DNA from: Microcebus murinus
Lineage: Eukaryota > Chordata > Mammalia > Primates > Cheirogaleidae
NCBI RefSeq assembly: GCF_040939455.1
Contig: NC_134120.1
Coordinates: 18,280,501 to 18,344,500 of the forward strand
DNA: 64,000 nucleotides
Direction: 5' to 3'
In this document: positions 24,191 through 37,913 of the stretch, piece by piece
How positions within the stretch are numbered: the first letter of the stretch is position 1
Layout of the letters: each line of letters begins with the position of its first letter
The notes under the pieces: generated by a model
Told to the model about the DNA's origin: nothing
The model's input: the letters and a program-made list of their open reading frames with translations, nothing else
Databases searched by the model: none
Made by a program: the position numbers and the translations under genes

Positions 24191-27100
24191 ATGAATACAT
24201 AGCCTTGTCTCAGCCACACAGGGTTATACCAAAGACCTTGAAAGTATGGTGACCTCTAGTTTTCAGAGGTATTGGGTTATTTTATTTTTTGTATTGGGTT
24301 TTTGATTAGGTACTAGCATTTGGCTCATGCTCAGCCTCTGGAAGACACTGGGACTGCTGATGGGCTGTAACCGGGAAAGCTGTTTGCCTTCTCTGAAGAA
24401 AAGATAATAATGTGCATTTCAGATGTTGTTTGAGACACTATAGGAAATCATGAAGAATGGAACTGATGTGTTAACTAGAAATGCATATCCAAACAATAAT
24501 TATTGCTTACAGGTTTAAATTGAAACCTGCAATGTTTCTGAGGGAGAAAGGGAAAATGTTGATATGAAATGGATAAGGTAAAGAAATGGTAGGAAGTCGG
24601 TTTTAGGCACCGTTGCCGTATTTCATATAATTAAACTTCTGTTCCTCTTAATGAAGTCATTCTTAGAAATAATACAGAGATTTCCCACAAATGTAATATT
24701 TAACATTTATAATTTTCACCTTTAAGGTTGTAACATTTTTAATTTGTAAAACTGTTTATTGCAGTTTAGATCTCCTTATGCCACATAATTGTGGACTTTC
24801 TCTGGTTTCAGAGCAATTTGCTTTGCAGAGTCCTGTACAGTGTCTTGAATTAAAGAGGGTTTAAGAAAATCTGGGGGAGGTCTGAGAGCCTTTTAAAAAC
24901 CAATTATAACACATTTGATACAACAAAGAGAATTCATTTTATCTTGTTTTGCATCGGCTGTATATTGTTTTGATTTCATTCTGTATTTATGAAGCTTGCA
25001 GTATTTCTTTTCTTTGGCTTTCTTATTTGTAACTGCAGATTTAGCGTTTCTTTTGTGTACCACTTGCCTCCCAGAATTTGGCCCAACAGTTTTGAGTAGC
25101 TGAACGATTTATCGGGGACAGATCAGCTGAAATGTGGCTCAACTTTAGTAAAGCAGAAGGAATGACATAAGGTTAGGTGACTGATGTGTGAGTTTTTGAA
25201 TTTGATTTGGTTTTACATGGAAAGGTTGAAGCAATGATCCATGTATTCTAATAAAAATCATCAGTACAAATCAAATAAAATCTGGCTTAGTGGCTATTTT
25301 CCCACTGTATCACTCATGGCTAGCCTGTGCAGTTACAGACCACATTTGGCAGGCACTGTTTTTTCCTACAACAAAATCTTAAAGTAACATTGCAATCTTT
25401 GCTATGTTAAGAAGGCATCTTTTCTAATCAAACTTTCTGCTAATCTCATCAGATAAATCATTATTCTCTTCTGACAGCCCCGGCCTCCCCTGGACTCCTT
25501 CCCTGCTTTTTGTTTTCTCTCAAGATGCCTGGTTATTGTCATTCTTCAGGTCTTTGCCTCTATCTCGTTTCAGACTAATGACATTTCTTCCATTCCTGAG
25601 GAAGAGTTACAGCTTTTTACCATTCCGCTTACTGAATTTGTAAGACCGGTACATCAGAGCGGCTCGTCTCTTTCTGACCAGTATCGCATCCGTTATCAGA
25701 TGAGCAGAAGGCAGGATGCATCAGACTTGCAGACTCACTAGAACAAAAAAAAATGCTTATTTCCATAAATTTGATGTGATTAAACCTAAGAAATTATCAG
25801 TGGATGCTTTCTAATCTGTTTCAGGTCCTACCCCCAACAGCTGGACTAGTAAATTAAGGCAGATGTATTTTCACTACTTGAGTTATGAGCATGTTTCCAA
25901 CCACTCAAAAGTGAAAGTAAGAACAGCGGCGTGGTTCGGGGGAAGCCATAGTCCATTTTTGTTGTCATAGACCTGAGCTGCTGTCACAGCCCCTGGGCCT
26001 TTCCCACACTGATGTCAGACTTGTGCCCTGTTCAGTGCAACGAGGTTGTATGAGACACAGGGCAGTGCAGAGAGGACAGTAGCAATTTCATTTCCGTTGC
26101 TGACATGATGCAAACTGGATCATTACACTACTATCTAACCTTCCTGTTTTGGCAAGTATTCTAATGAATGTTAGCAAGTATTCTATTACCTGTTAGAATT
26201 AAAGAAGTAATAGTAATAGCCTGAATGTCTTATGTGGAATGGCCTCTTGTATATAGTATATCTACTGATTTCTTTTTCTTGTGATTTTTTTTTCTTCCTT
26301 TTTGAAAAATGATTTTGGTCTGCTTGTATTTAAGTACGTGCCTTCTCTTGATCCCATTTTTCATGCTTTAAATGATCCCAGATCTATCATTTTCTATAAG
26401 ATGAATATATTTCAAATTTTGGAAAGTAGAAAGCATAATAAAAAAGTGTGATTACGTTATTGTGAGATAAAATGTAGAATGCTTAAATCACCAGTCAGAC
26501 CTCTCTGACCAGATCTGATCAAAAACAAGGAGCTATCAGCTAAACAAGTTGCAGCATATGGGAACTGTTTTAAACACCATCATTGATGTCAAGAAACTAT
26601 TAAGGAAGGCAAGTGTGTATATCCTGTGTGTAAATATGCTGATTTCACAGTCAGGCACACACACACACACACATATACGTACACACACCCCACACACATT
26701 TATAAGCCCAAGTTAGAGAAACCTTTGCCAATGTCTGCCAGGCATTTGGCTGAAATGGAATTGTGAGGAAAATTTTCTAAGCCTTTATAAGTCAGAGTTG
26801 AAATCTGTCAACACTGTTCAGTTTATAAGATGACAAGGGCTTTATCCAAAGGCTAAAAGGACCATTTCTACCTTACATTGATTGCACTGTTAACTCACTG
26901 AGTTTTGTGTAATATGCATTATGTTCTATTGAATGGCAGAGTTCCTTTCAGAATCTTTTTTGTGGTCAAACTTTATTCCTCACTTCGTTAGGGTGGCTAG
27001 TTCCTTTGTATACCTGCTCTTTAAATGCGGGAATATATTCTTTTTAAAGTGTCAGCTTACCTCCCCCTTTTAAAATATGTTAGATCTGTTTCCCACTTTT

Positions 27101-27689
27101 TTTTTTGTCAGCATATGAAAACCATACTGGATTTTTCTCTGTCGTGAGTGTGCTTGTCTATCCATTTGAATTTAATTGGGAAGTGTGGCTGCTAGGCAGG
27201 TCTCCTTTTTACACAGTGGTTTGCAGAATGAGGTGGGAGAGTTAGGAGAGCATGACTCCAAAATCGGTTCTTTAACTTGGCTTTACACATGGCATTAATT
27301 CACAAGCAGGTCACTCAGTCTTGTCTTCATCTTGGCTGAATTCCTTCAGAATGAATTATATAATATGTCTTAATCTATTCGTGCCCCTGTTTTCCATCCC
27401 CACTTAGGAAACAAGGCTACAACTAATAATCATATCCATTGAAATGTCTCTAGGTTATAAACGATCTAGGACTATTTCTTGTCAATTTAAATAGAGCAGA
27501 AATTTCAGTTAACTTTTGCATTTATTGCCCTGCATTTCTGTGGTTGCAAAAACCAGTTGGTCACAGACCAGAGGATCTGTAAGACTATCCAATCTGTAAG
27601 ATCTGATACGAAGATGGGGCCAGAGCGGGTGTTGAGGGAATTTCCACTTGCACACATAATTAAAAACTACTTTTAACGTTCTTAAAGAA

Positions 27690-28350
27690 TCTCCCCATAG
27701 ATTGCCGATTAGCTCAACAGGGAAAAATTGTAATTACACAGTGGAGAATTTGCACACCACCTTGACAAGATGATCAAAGTTGACAACAATGAGCAAGAGT
27801 TGGCCAAAAAGTAAAACAACAACAACAAAAATAAACCCTCCAAAATTGACAACAAATGAGGGGCATACCAACATGCCATCATGTGGCTCTGGACAGGATA
27901 TCCTGGGAAAGACACAAGGCCACTTTTGTAGAAGTATATCTACCTGAATATAATTATAAAGAAGCATCAGATCAGCCTAAATTGAGAAACATTCTATAAA
28001 ATATCTGACCTGTATTTTACAAAAATTCTAATATCACAAAAAGGAAAAGACTGAGGCACTATAACTGATTAAAATAGATGAAAGAGATGTGGCAGCTCAA
28101 TGCACTACATGATTTGGGACTGAGTCCTCTACCAAAGAGGAGAAGAGTGTCAGATTGGAATATGGATTATGGATTGGATCAGAGTTTTAACAGTAAGTTT
28201 CCTGATTTTGATAATGGTTTGTTCTTAAGAAATGCAAAGAACTAAGGAGTTAGAGGGATATTCCTGATGTAGCCAACTCGCAAATGGTTTAGAAACAACA
28301 AACTATTATATAGTTTTAAGTGTATAGTAATTAAAAACTTTTTAAAAATA
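27690..28350 (+). mobile_element. Old L1 (L1M-type) 3' end
   Basis: The sequence AGTGGAGAATTTGCACACCA, ACCTTGACAAGATGATCAAAG, ATAAAATATCTGACCTG, GAAAAGACTGAGGCACTATA and GATTTTGATAATGGTTTG tracks the 3' untranslated part of ancient L1M elements in sense. No reverse-transcriptase frame remains; the two short minus frames here are chance. Confidence 0.75.
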
Positions 28351-31300
28351 AAAAGTAGAGGAATATGGGATAGGAAGAAAAAAATATATAGATTTTTTTC
28401 TTGACTTCAGCCCTTGATCTTTTCTTCATTAGTTCCCAGGTGGGGCCCTGTTATCTATATATTTTATGAAGTTCCTTGGGATATTTTAGTGGTCAGCCAA
28501 CATTCGGGAATCACTTATGTAGTACCTAGATTATAAATTATCCTTTCAGAAAGAGTTGCTATAATCATTTTGAGATTGATCACTTACCAATAAATAAGTA
28601 ACAAAACTCACTCAAAATTAGAGTGAAAAGGGTAAAAACTGATTTTGTTTAGTTTTGGGATGTGAACAGGGTATAATATTGTTGCACTTTTTCTAGATTT
28701 TAGCCTGGTTAAAGCAACCTACAGTTGACCAAATTAGTTAACTATTTTTTATATACCACAAAAATTAAATGTTTTACTAAAACTTGCATTCTCTCACAAT
28801 TCTGATTAACAAAGTTGTACTGCATGGTTAAGTATGACACTGTAAAATTAGGCAAAATATGTCCTATTGAGCACATGGAGTAAAATAAAGGTATTTTCCC
28901 CGAGTCAAGCTATTACAATTTCACATTTGTAAAGTATTTCCAATTCATTTTTAATGGACTGCTTCCCTTCAAATACATGTGGAGGTAGATTTATAAAACT
29001 GTAAACAGTTTATGCATTTTTACAAATTTCTGTTGTATGTGTTTGATTACTGATTTACCTCTTTTTAATTGCAGCAGAGATAAAGAATGAGTAGTTTAAA
29101 ACAGTAGGAACTACATGTTCTTCTGTGATCAAGGAATTAGATAATCTGGCTTGTTTGCTTAAGGGGTCTGTATCTTGAGACTTTTATAGGGCAGTATTAA
29201 AGCTCTGAGCCTTCTTATTATGCCAATACCCAGAAGATTGCTTTAATGAGAAGTAAAGGGCCTTTTTCCAATTACAAGGGAATAACTGTATTAAGTTCCT
29301 GTGTTATGTCAACCTGCTTTGATTTGATTACTGAGAAAGAAATGGATTTATCTGTCAGTGTTACTTAATTAAGCCTTCTCATTGATGTTTTGCAGAGTAA
29401 TATAGTGTGGTTTGCACATTTGAGCCTAAATACAGAGAAAATTGGCCTAAAACTAAGACATGACCCCTGAAGTGAACATGTAAGATTGATTGGTCATCAC
29501 CGCCAGGTCATAGGCTGCAGTGTTAAACACAGGTGGAAGGATTGCAATCTCGAAGGGATAAAATGAATATCAATTTAAGGGAGCGATTATTTTAAGCAAA
29601 AGGGACTGTGCTGGAAAACTGGATTTTAGGGAAGAATTTTGAGTATGTAAAACTACTGGCTTCACCAGTATTCATTAAGCATCTGGAATAGGGGGTGAGA
29701 GTAAATGAGAATAAAAGACACAGGAGAAGTAGATTTTGTTAAAATAGAAAAGGAAACAGAAGAAAAAGAAGAAAGCAAGAGGAAGGAATGCCATTTGGGA
29801 GAAGTGGGCCGTTGTGGTTAGGCAGAGCAATTACAGCTTACAAATATTTCAATTAAGCCAGCCTCCCCTTCTCAGAATCTCACAAATGGCACCCCGGGGA
29901 GAAAAGAAGTATCGGGAAAGAAAGGAAGAAAAGAGAAAACTGTTACATGTTTCATCTTGGTGCTTTCCCCCTCCTCCCACTGGAATAAAGTTAATAAATT
30001 ATTTATCAAATAGGCATTTTAAATATCAATTTGTATATCTGAAGTCATTATAATATTATGGATTTTGTAACATCAAAATTACATGCATGATTTGAAAAAT
30101 ACATGTGTAATTACACATACAAGATGTCAGAGTTATATATTGTTCTGTTAGGAAATAAAGCATATTCTTAAATGTATTCTTCTGTTGTTTAACATTTTGT
30201 TTTCTAAAGTATCTGCCTTTTATTTCTTGCACCTTGTGATGTATATTTGTAAATATGCACGTCTTTAAAAGGTACCAGTATTTTCACATTCAGTTTAGCT
30301 ACTTTAAAGCTTATCTGCGTAATGTTGAATGGTACTTAGATTTTTTTTTTCAAAGTCTTTATATATGGCAGCTTACTTTCAACTGTTATCCTCACCTAAT
30401 TTGAAATAAGTTTACTCTCAAAGAAAATTGTTTCAGTTAAGACTACTTTTTATGGAGTGCTTTTAGATTGGTCACATTTTGAAAGTCACAGGAGGCTTAG
30501 ACTATTCAAGTTATACTTTTGCCTCAGTTGTTCATGGCTCTTGTTTCTGGGCTCTTGTTTAGAAAGATGTTTAGGAAGCATCCTCAAAGCACTAACTTCT
30601 CTTCAAGATGAAGACCCCGACTAGCTAGTTCCAGATATTTGAAAGCTTGCTTAATAGCACTTTTCTCTCCGTATTTCACATTAATGATTCAAGAATATCA
30701 TTCAAATCAGATTATCATTGATACCTCCAAATTATAGGGATTGATATAAAGCCCTCAAGGTTACTTTTGTTTCAATTTCATAATTTAACTGTCTACTACC
30801 TTGAGTTTCAAAAAGATTTCTGAGTTTCAGAATAAGGAACATCACTGAAGTATTTATAACATGGTAGCTATGTATTTCATTTTGTTACTTTCATATTATC
30901 TGAAATTCATGTTACATGAAACTTCTTTCATTGTTTTATAACACCACACGATGGAATGAACTTCATATCTTAAGTAGCTGAGATGTAGTGTTCATTTTTG
31001 AAAAATAGTTTATTTTGAGCTTAAAGAAAATAATTTTGTTTTAAAGGACTTATTAACAGAAGTTTTATTTGGAAGTTAACAAAAACTAAAGTATTGCAAC
31101 AATCCCCCTCTGAACAAATTTTTTTTTTGTACTATAGTTTCTCACCAGTAAATCCACTTTACCTTTCCTTATCATATATAAAACACTATAAGATCATCTC
31201 ATACTGGACCTTTGAGTTTCAGATTTTTTTTTCTGATAAGAAAAAATCCATTAGCTCTGAGAAAGCCAGAGTTTGGCTGCAGTCATCTGAAAATCAAAAG

Positions 31301-31619
31301 CCTAGCTCTGCATTCTTTATATTTGACATATCTTAAAATTTGTGCGGGTGGCCTTGCCACAACCATCATCCTTTGCTTAGTCAGATATGGGAAGTGCTGG
31401 AAGCTTCTCATCAAGTTTCTTATTAGTGCTCACATCACTCATTATGAAGCATTATATCTGTTTTCTGATAGAAAACAGAAACCATCATGGTCGTATGGAC
31501 ATTGCCTATCAATATTTGAAGCTCTTCAACTCTTCCTGCGTCCGTGCGAGTACTCAAATTCGCCTTCACATTACTCTGGAGCTCTTATTATACTGGGTGC
31601 TAATGAAAATGTGCACATC

Positions 31620-32090
31620 CTTAACACGCTCTTTGCTGATGAAATATTTTGAACTCTAAATTCATCTGGCACTGACGGAGAGCATATGCCATCGCAGTTT
31701 GTACGGAGGGCTCAGCCAAGGGTTCTTCCTGGACTAGGAAATTAGTAGGAGCCACAGATGCACGCAGTCTGCGAGTCTCCATAATGGTGTGGAGGATATT
31801 TAATAGTGTCTGTTGTTGCAGGGAGAAGGATTTGAGACAGTGTAGACTTCAACATGTTTCAGATTGATTATCTCTCCTGGAAGAATTTAACATCCTCGAT
31901 CTCTGAATGCATTCTGAATGTGTAGAGGTTTTCATTAGGAAACCAGTATATTTCTACAGGAGCAGGAGTTTGTAGATTCTTGGAGCAATACAGAATGCCA
32001 CCTTGGATGTTTCCCTGACTCCATAAAACTCTGGGGTCCTTGGGTGTTTGGCATGGTGTAAGCTCAAGGTATACAGAAGACCAGTACACA
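31620..32090 (-). pseudogene. Possible decayed coding or retrocopy segment
   Basis: Two adjacent minus-strand open segments, about 75 codons (31624-31850) and 73 codons (31868-32089), lie in different frames and are separated by stops. The upstream one contains a Tyr/Pro-rich stretch (APVEIYWFPNENLY). The base composition is less AT-rich than its surroundings. The + strand is also open for 146 codons at 31212-31652. I recognise no family, and this could be chance. Confidence 0.13.
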
Positions 32091-32499
32091 ACTCTACTTC
32101 AAATTGATGAGTCAGGTAACTCTCACACTTGTTTATTTCAAATCAAGGTTAAACCTACATAGTATTTAGTTGGTGTTCTTAGCTTGGGCCTCTAGTCAGC
32201 ACACATAACCTTTGACAGCATTATCATTTATATATTGTGACTAGAAATACCCTGAGATATAAGAAGAATAATATTCTAAAGGTAAACTAAGTCATTGAAT
32301 AGTCTACTGCTTACTGAATTCTCACTGTGATTGTGCTATAGAGGTTCATGAAGAAGGTGGTATTTGTTTAACCAAAATATTTTGGGTGTTTCTAAGATCC
32401 AGGAGAGTATTTTAAAGTCTCTGACCTGTTTAGCAGGAGTCATAAAAATGTAAGACTGGGATTTCCTTAGATATCGGAGATTATTAGTAAATTAGGCAC

Positions 32500-32640
32500 T
32501 CATGGGTAGGTATTGGTGACCATGTTAGGTATTTACTATGGGCCAGGTACATCCCTGTGTTTTACAAGTGTTAATTGACTCATTTAATTTAAAAATAACT
32601 CTTTAAGGTTGCAGTACTATTTATCCCCTTACCATCTGTT
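32500..32640 (-). mobile_element. MIR SINE fragment
   Basis: TATTTACTATGGGCCAGGTA followed by TTTTACAAGTGTTAATTGAC, TCATTTAAT and TACTATTTATCCCC is the antisense MIR 3' half. Confidence 0.65.
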
Positions 32641-32924
32641 AGAATACTGACTTTGGGTGGGTCTTGGGTTTTTACTTCTGTTCTTCTTGACCCAAGAGGC
32701 CATTAAATTTTCTAGGTTGGCAAATGTCCTCAGGGCAAAAATGTCTTTTATTCTTCCCTGGGTTCCAGCCTTCATTTTGATTTTGGCTCGATGATTCCTT
32801 GCCATCTTGTTAGCTCATTAGTAGTTTAAACAAGATTTACAAAAATGTTATCCATCATTTTTAGTTTTCTGTGGGAGAGTTGTCCAAATATACTAGCCTG
32901 CCCTATTTCCAAGAATGGAAATCA

Positions 32925-33050
32925 AACTTGCTTATTTTACAGTTCACAAAAAATGAGTTCAGAGAGGCCAGTGACTTGCTCAGACCTGAGAGCTGGTCCC
33001 TGTTGAATTCCAGGGCTTCACCTCAACTCCCAGGGCTGTGTTTTCTAACA
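32925..33050 (-). mobile_element. MIR SINE fragment
   Basis: TTTTACAGTTCACAAAAAATGAG, then AGAGAGGCCAGTGACTTGCTC and CCTGTTGAATTCCAGGGCTTC match the antisense MIR core and 5' part in diverged form. Confidence 0.55.
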
Positions 33051-34354
33051 TGTATCGAGTCTGTTTGATGCTGTCAGTCTCACTGTCCACATGAGCAAAG
33101 TGGAGATTTGAGTAATCAAATTGTAAGTTTAATGAAGGTGAGTGGGAAATCATGGAGCTTAGAATTATATCTGTGTATCTTTCCTCTAAATGGAGCACTT
33201 GATCCTAATTTTGCCCAAACTAACATGGCTCTGAAATGTCAGATGTTTTAGAGAGGACTCATGCAGAACTAATCAAATAAGATGAAAATTTGTGGGCTGT
33301 CAGGTTGCCTCCTAGAACAACCATCAATCCCATGAAAACTGCAGAGTCTATCTCAGTTTAGGATCAAATGAGAAATTAGAAAAATCTTGAACATTTGAGG
33401 CCATTTCTGTCTTTTTAGAGCAGTAGTTTCTATTGTTGATGTGCCTTTTTCCCTCCTTCTGTCTAGGATGTTGTCTCTCTGTTTCTTCTCCCATCTTGGA
33501 CAGGGTCTGGCAACAGAAAAAGCCAGAGGCGAGAACTAAATATTCAGCAACTTTGTACTGGGCAGTTACTCATTTGTTACTAGATGGCCTTAATGGAGTT
33601 CATACATCTCTTCCTATGTGCTATGTAGTCTCGCCACTTTTCATACCAAAATATTGTCTTACTTTTTCACTTTGTGCTGTTTCAATTCATTCCAGTAAGG
33701 AATGAGTGAGCCCACCACGCAAGATATTGAGGGGTACTTCTATAAGTGAAGCATGCTTCTTTCCTGTAAGGAACATACATCACAGTTTCGTATCATACAA
33801 ATATGTAGTTGTATAGCTGTATGTATACCCACATGGTTATTTAAATAATAACTCCTGTATGTGTACTGAACTAGCATATTGAGCCAGCCACACAAACATT
33901 GTCACTGTGCCTGTTGTTGATGCTGTGGGCAACTGGGTGACATTCTGTCCTCTGTGTTGGGAGCTCTGCAGGCATTTTCTATATTCTTTAATACCAGGAT
34001 TAGTTATGTTTCTTGTGGACAATTTATGCATATTTGTCTGATGGGTCATGGTCCATCTTGTTTCACTCTTTGCTTTGCCTACTTAATACCTCCTAAAATT
34101 TGGACCCACCTCTAGCAAATATCCAGTCTTGCACAGTGTACATTTTGAGAAACTCGTCATATCCCTGACTATATTGTTCTCCTATTTTTATTTTCCAGTC
34201 TCTTGATGCCCTCAAATATTTATTTCATATATTTTGTAGACACAAGAGTGGGCATGAACTCCCAAATAAATCTATTCAGTCTGTCTGGGGAGAAGTGACA
34301 GGGCGGAACCTTTCGGCTGGTAATCGAGAGATGTGAAATTCTTACCAGGGAGAC

Positions 34355-34530
34355 TTGATGGCGGTGGGGAGAGCACGGCTTCAGCACCCCACAGCACCTG
34401 TATTTGTGTCCCAGCTCTGCCATTCACTGATCCCTTCGGCGAGTTTTCTATCCCACCTAAGCTTCGGTTTTCTCATAATATAAAATCAGGATACTGTTAC
34501 GGCATTTAAGAGGCACAGTGTCTGACATGC
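34355..34530 (+). mobile_element. MIR SINE fragment
   Basis: GGGGAGAGCACGGCTTCAGC, TGTCCCAGCTCTGCCATTCAC and CTTCGGTTTTCTCATAATAT follow MIR in sense. Confidence 0.7.
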
Positions 34531-34827
34531 ATTTAAGCTCTCTAAATGTGAGATGCTTTTGTTCTTGAGAGAGGAGGAACAGTTAGGCAGAGGGAGTAGC
34601 AGGTGTGAACATGCCAGGTCCACCAGCAAAGAGTAGGGAGTGGCCAAGTGTAGGCTTCACATAAAAAGTGAGTCTGGGCAAGAGCTGCTGGGATGCAGAT
34701 GTGATGAGGGTGTATACTGGATGCTGCTGAAATTGACAACCCAGACAGGAATTTTAAGATATGGAATGAGACCGGCAGCTGTTGATAGTTTGGGGCATGC
34801 ATTTTTCTTGGGTTTGCAACAGAGTAG

Positions 34828-35015
34828 TCTTGTGCTTCCCAAACTCCTGTGCGTGTGAAAATTACCTGGGGACCTTGTTAAAAACAACAGTTTTCTTGGC
34901 TCCATCCCCCCGAGTTCCAGATTCAATAGGTCTGAGATGGGCCCTAAGAAGCCAGTTTTGTAATGAGCATCCCAGGTGATTGTGATGGAGGTGGATGGCG
35001 CTTTGAGATGCACTG
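34828..35015 (+). mobile_element. MER5A hAT-Charlie element
   Basis: TGTGAAAATTACCTGGGGAC, CAGATTCAATAGGTCTGAGA, TGGGCCCTAAGAAGCCAG and ATCCCAGGTGATTGTGATGG are clear MER5A segments in order. Confidence 0.85.
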
Positions 35016-35789
35016 GAATAGTCATTGAGGAAATGCTTGCTAACTAACTAGCAGGTGTGATGAAGTTCAGGGGGAAGGAGGATGGAGACAAATGACTTAA
35101 AAGTAACATGTTTACATTCCTTATGAATTACCATTATCCATGCTCTAGCTTTGTCTCCTCTTTCTATGGATAAATGAGCACCAGTTGTATAGATTTTTTC
35201 AAAGGTAAAATAGAATTCATATGATTGTTCTATTTATTAGGTTTGGGAGAGCTAGTTATGTGTCCTCATCCTTTAGGTCTAGCAGGAGGCCAAGGGAAGG
35301 AAAAGCCGTTCAACAGAGAACTATAAAAGGGAGGAAGCAGGAAGGAAGGTGCAGCAATGTGAGGCCAGGAAATGGGAAAGAGGGAAATGGGAAAGGAAGG
35401 GAAAAGAGCAGTCAGATCTGATTGGTCGGGAATCTATTTGTGAAGGAACCCAGCCAGTATTTAACCTGTTTTGAAAAAGCTAGACTTCCAGCATTTTTAA
35501 TTAGTGGATTGCTCGCTTTTGAAATTGCCCAGTTGGGAATACTCAAGTTTTGATGTGTTTTATCTGCCCGCTAATTAGCAAGCTGCTTGGTTGACCATCA
35601 TTTTTCCTTTATTCTGTGGAAAGAAGATGTATATGAAGGTTTCTTGAAACATTCCAGCTCAAGTCTGGGTTAAAATGCCTAAGACACTGTGTATTTAGTA
35701 AGAGTTCTTTCTGAATTTTAAATCAAAATCTAGATTTCCTCCGACTCGATTCTTTCTTTTTGCTATAGCTCACGGCTTCTCCATCTCCG

Positions 35790-36000
35790 CACAATTGACA
35801 GGTGGGGCCAGAACATCTCTTATTGTGAAAAGCTGTTCTGTGCATTTATATAACAGGATGTTTAGCAGCTTTCGATGGCCTCTGTTTACTGAATGCCAGG
35901 AGCACACTGCTCCCAAGTTGCGACAACCAAAAATGTCTCTGGACATTGCCAAAGGTCTGCTGAGTGGCAAAATTGCCCCCAGTGGAGAACCACTGGGCCT
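35790..36000 (-). mobile_element. MER20 hAT-Charlie element
   Basis: GACAGGTGGGGCCAGAACATC, CAGGATGTTTAGCAGC, ACAACCAAAAATGTCTCTGG, ACATTGCCAAAGGTC and TGGAGAACCACTGGG are the diagnostic MER20 phrases, nearly full length. MER20 copies have been reported as regulatory elements in placental mammals. The 95-codon + frame over it is not a gene. Confidence 0.9.
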
Positions 36001-36568
36001 GGCAGGCGGGTCTCCTTTCCTCCAAGTCTCTGCCTACTTTTCATGTTTAAATTCCTCTTTTAAAATTGAAAAGATAAAATGAGTCCAAACAATTTGAAGT
36101 CTTATGATAGATATAAGGATTCAAATCTGTTCTTCCATTACTTTTTGGCCAAATTTAAGAGGAGAAATCTCTCAAATGAATCTATGCTGGCTGTTATAGG
36201 TGAAAAGAAAGTCAAGATATGCCAGACTTTTGAAAAGCTTGCAGTGGTTGAGAGATTTTGTTATTTATACAAAAAAATTTTTTTTGGCTGAAAATATTTG
36301 TTTTTTGTTTAAGAATTAAGAGGACCATGTAGGCTACAAAACCTGTTTGAGCATCTCAGAAGGTTGTAAGTAACTTCTTAGTATATACAGGGCAGGCCAG
36401 CATCTTGGGCTGTTAAATAGCAGAATTGGTTTTACACATTTTCTCTAGGCTTGATGCAGTCCGGAGAGCTTTTTTGACATGCCTTAAGGCTCACTGTGCA
36501 CTAATTTTAACTGTCGATAGGGAACATCTGATTTGCAAGTTTGCATTATCTTCTGAAGCACCAACTAA

Positions 36569-36570
<2 letters not shown>

Positions 36571-36599
<29 letters not shown>

Positions 36600-36602
36600 T
36601 TT
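36571..36602. repeat. (A)n(TA)n tract
   Basis: An A run followed by about 12 TA units. Confidence 0.95.
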
Positions 36603-37913
36603 GTCATTAATAAAAGACAGAAAGAGAGAATTTAATTTAGTTGGTAATAAGTTAGTTGTTGTTACACTTCCATCTCTTAAGATACTCTAAAACACCATGT
36701 ACTCTAATGTACCCAAAAATAAATCAATTAATTATACTATGATTACTTCTGCCGGTAATAAAATAGCAGTAATAAAAGGAATGACAGTAGAGCATTAAGA
36801 GAATAAACAGTATCACTGAAATGTTAGGAAACACAATAAATGGGATTATGTCTCCTGAACCAAAGTTTCACACTTCCTCCTCCAGTTCTGTCAGAGGATG
36901 TTTATGATGGCCGTCTGTTATCAACCGTGATCAAAATAATAGAACCGTGAAACTTTTTATACTTACGAAAGCCCTTTCATCAAAAATCTCAAAGCCATTC
37001 CTAAATATAGAGTGACTGATCTTTAAAACACTTTTATGTTTGAAGCAATTAATATGGTAACTTAGCTGTTAGACTCTTCATCCTGAGTATTTGCTATTTG
37101 AAGTGTTGATGGAACATTTCGTAATCTGCTCAGCATTAAAACTTCACTGGTACAGAGTGTAGAAGATTTCCAACTTTTTGGTAGTTTATGTAGGTCTTTT
37201 CACCATCGTTTATCAAAATAAAACATTGCTTTGTAATTTAATAACAACTTTCATTTCCACATCTCAAAGGCCAGATTAAGGATCACAGGGCAAGTGGTAT
37301 GTATGAAAAAAAAATGGAAAGACAGAGACAGTATTGTCTTAACCCAAAAAACATTTTTTTTAAAAAAAATCCTAATATCCCTGTAATGTGCTCATGGAAA
37401 TAGACTACTGAATACTTTTTTTGTCTCATATTTTCTATTGCGTATCTATTGCCTTGTGTGATAAACCTTGCTTAGAGAACAAAAAGTATCCAAGAGCATA
37501 TGGCAAGGGTGCTGCAAGTGTTAGTATGAATATTTACTTTAATTTAACTTTTGGGGGGGATTGAAATTGTGTTAGTGTATTTCTAAACTTACTTTGTCCA
37601 AAAGCTTTTAATAAAACTTTTAAGTACAGTTTCATGTCTATAAAAATCAAGGCTGTCAAGCACTGGTGAAGGATGGAAGTAATTTTTATGTTCATACCTC
37701 TGGTTCCTGAGGGTCCAGTTCATTTCTGCTGTGAATTTAAATTGAGTTAATTTAAGCAGATGGGTCAAAAGCCACTATCATCATGGTAGCCCTGTGCCTG
37801 ATTCTTAATTAAAGGCAACAGGAGATTAATTTGAAACATTAATTTAAAAGTGCATATACAAAAAGAAAAAAATTATTGCAAGAAAGCCTAAAGAACTTTT
37901 TTCTTGTCCCTAG

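Larger units (their letters stand above)
1..37913 (+). other. TCF4: TCF4 large intron upstream of exon 4 (3' part)
   Basis: This stretch lies upstream of the first recognised exon and ends in a normal acceptor: a pyrimidine-rich run ending in TAG at 37911-37913. It has no open frame I can assign to a protein family. It holds old repeats (listed separately), simple repeats and AT-rich single-copy DNA. From about 5000 to 13500 and 24300 to 27600 I see essentially no recognisable gene or repeat beyond short homopolymers, a short CA tract at 26656-26675, and single-copy sequence that may hold regulatory elements. In human TCF4 this intron is very large and begins outside the window. The disease-linked CTG18.1 triplet tract lies in it, near the preceding exon, and no comparable CTG run is visible here. 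The intron call depends on the exon identification and is secure; the content is mostly unassigned. Confidence 0.9.

Noticed and set aside
24340..24365. GGGACTGCTGATGGGCTGT, which recalls a microRNA reported within TCF4
   Set aside because: It differs from the mature sequence as I remember it, and no complementary arm lies nearby to form a hairpin.
1..37913. CTG18.1 repeat linked to Fuchs corneal dystrophy
   Set aside because: Searched for a CTG/CAG tract; only isolated CTGCTG pairs occur. The repeat lies near the preceding exon, outside the window.
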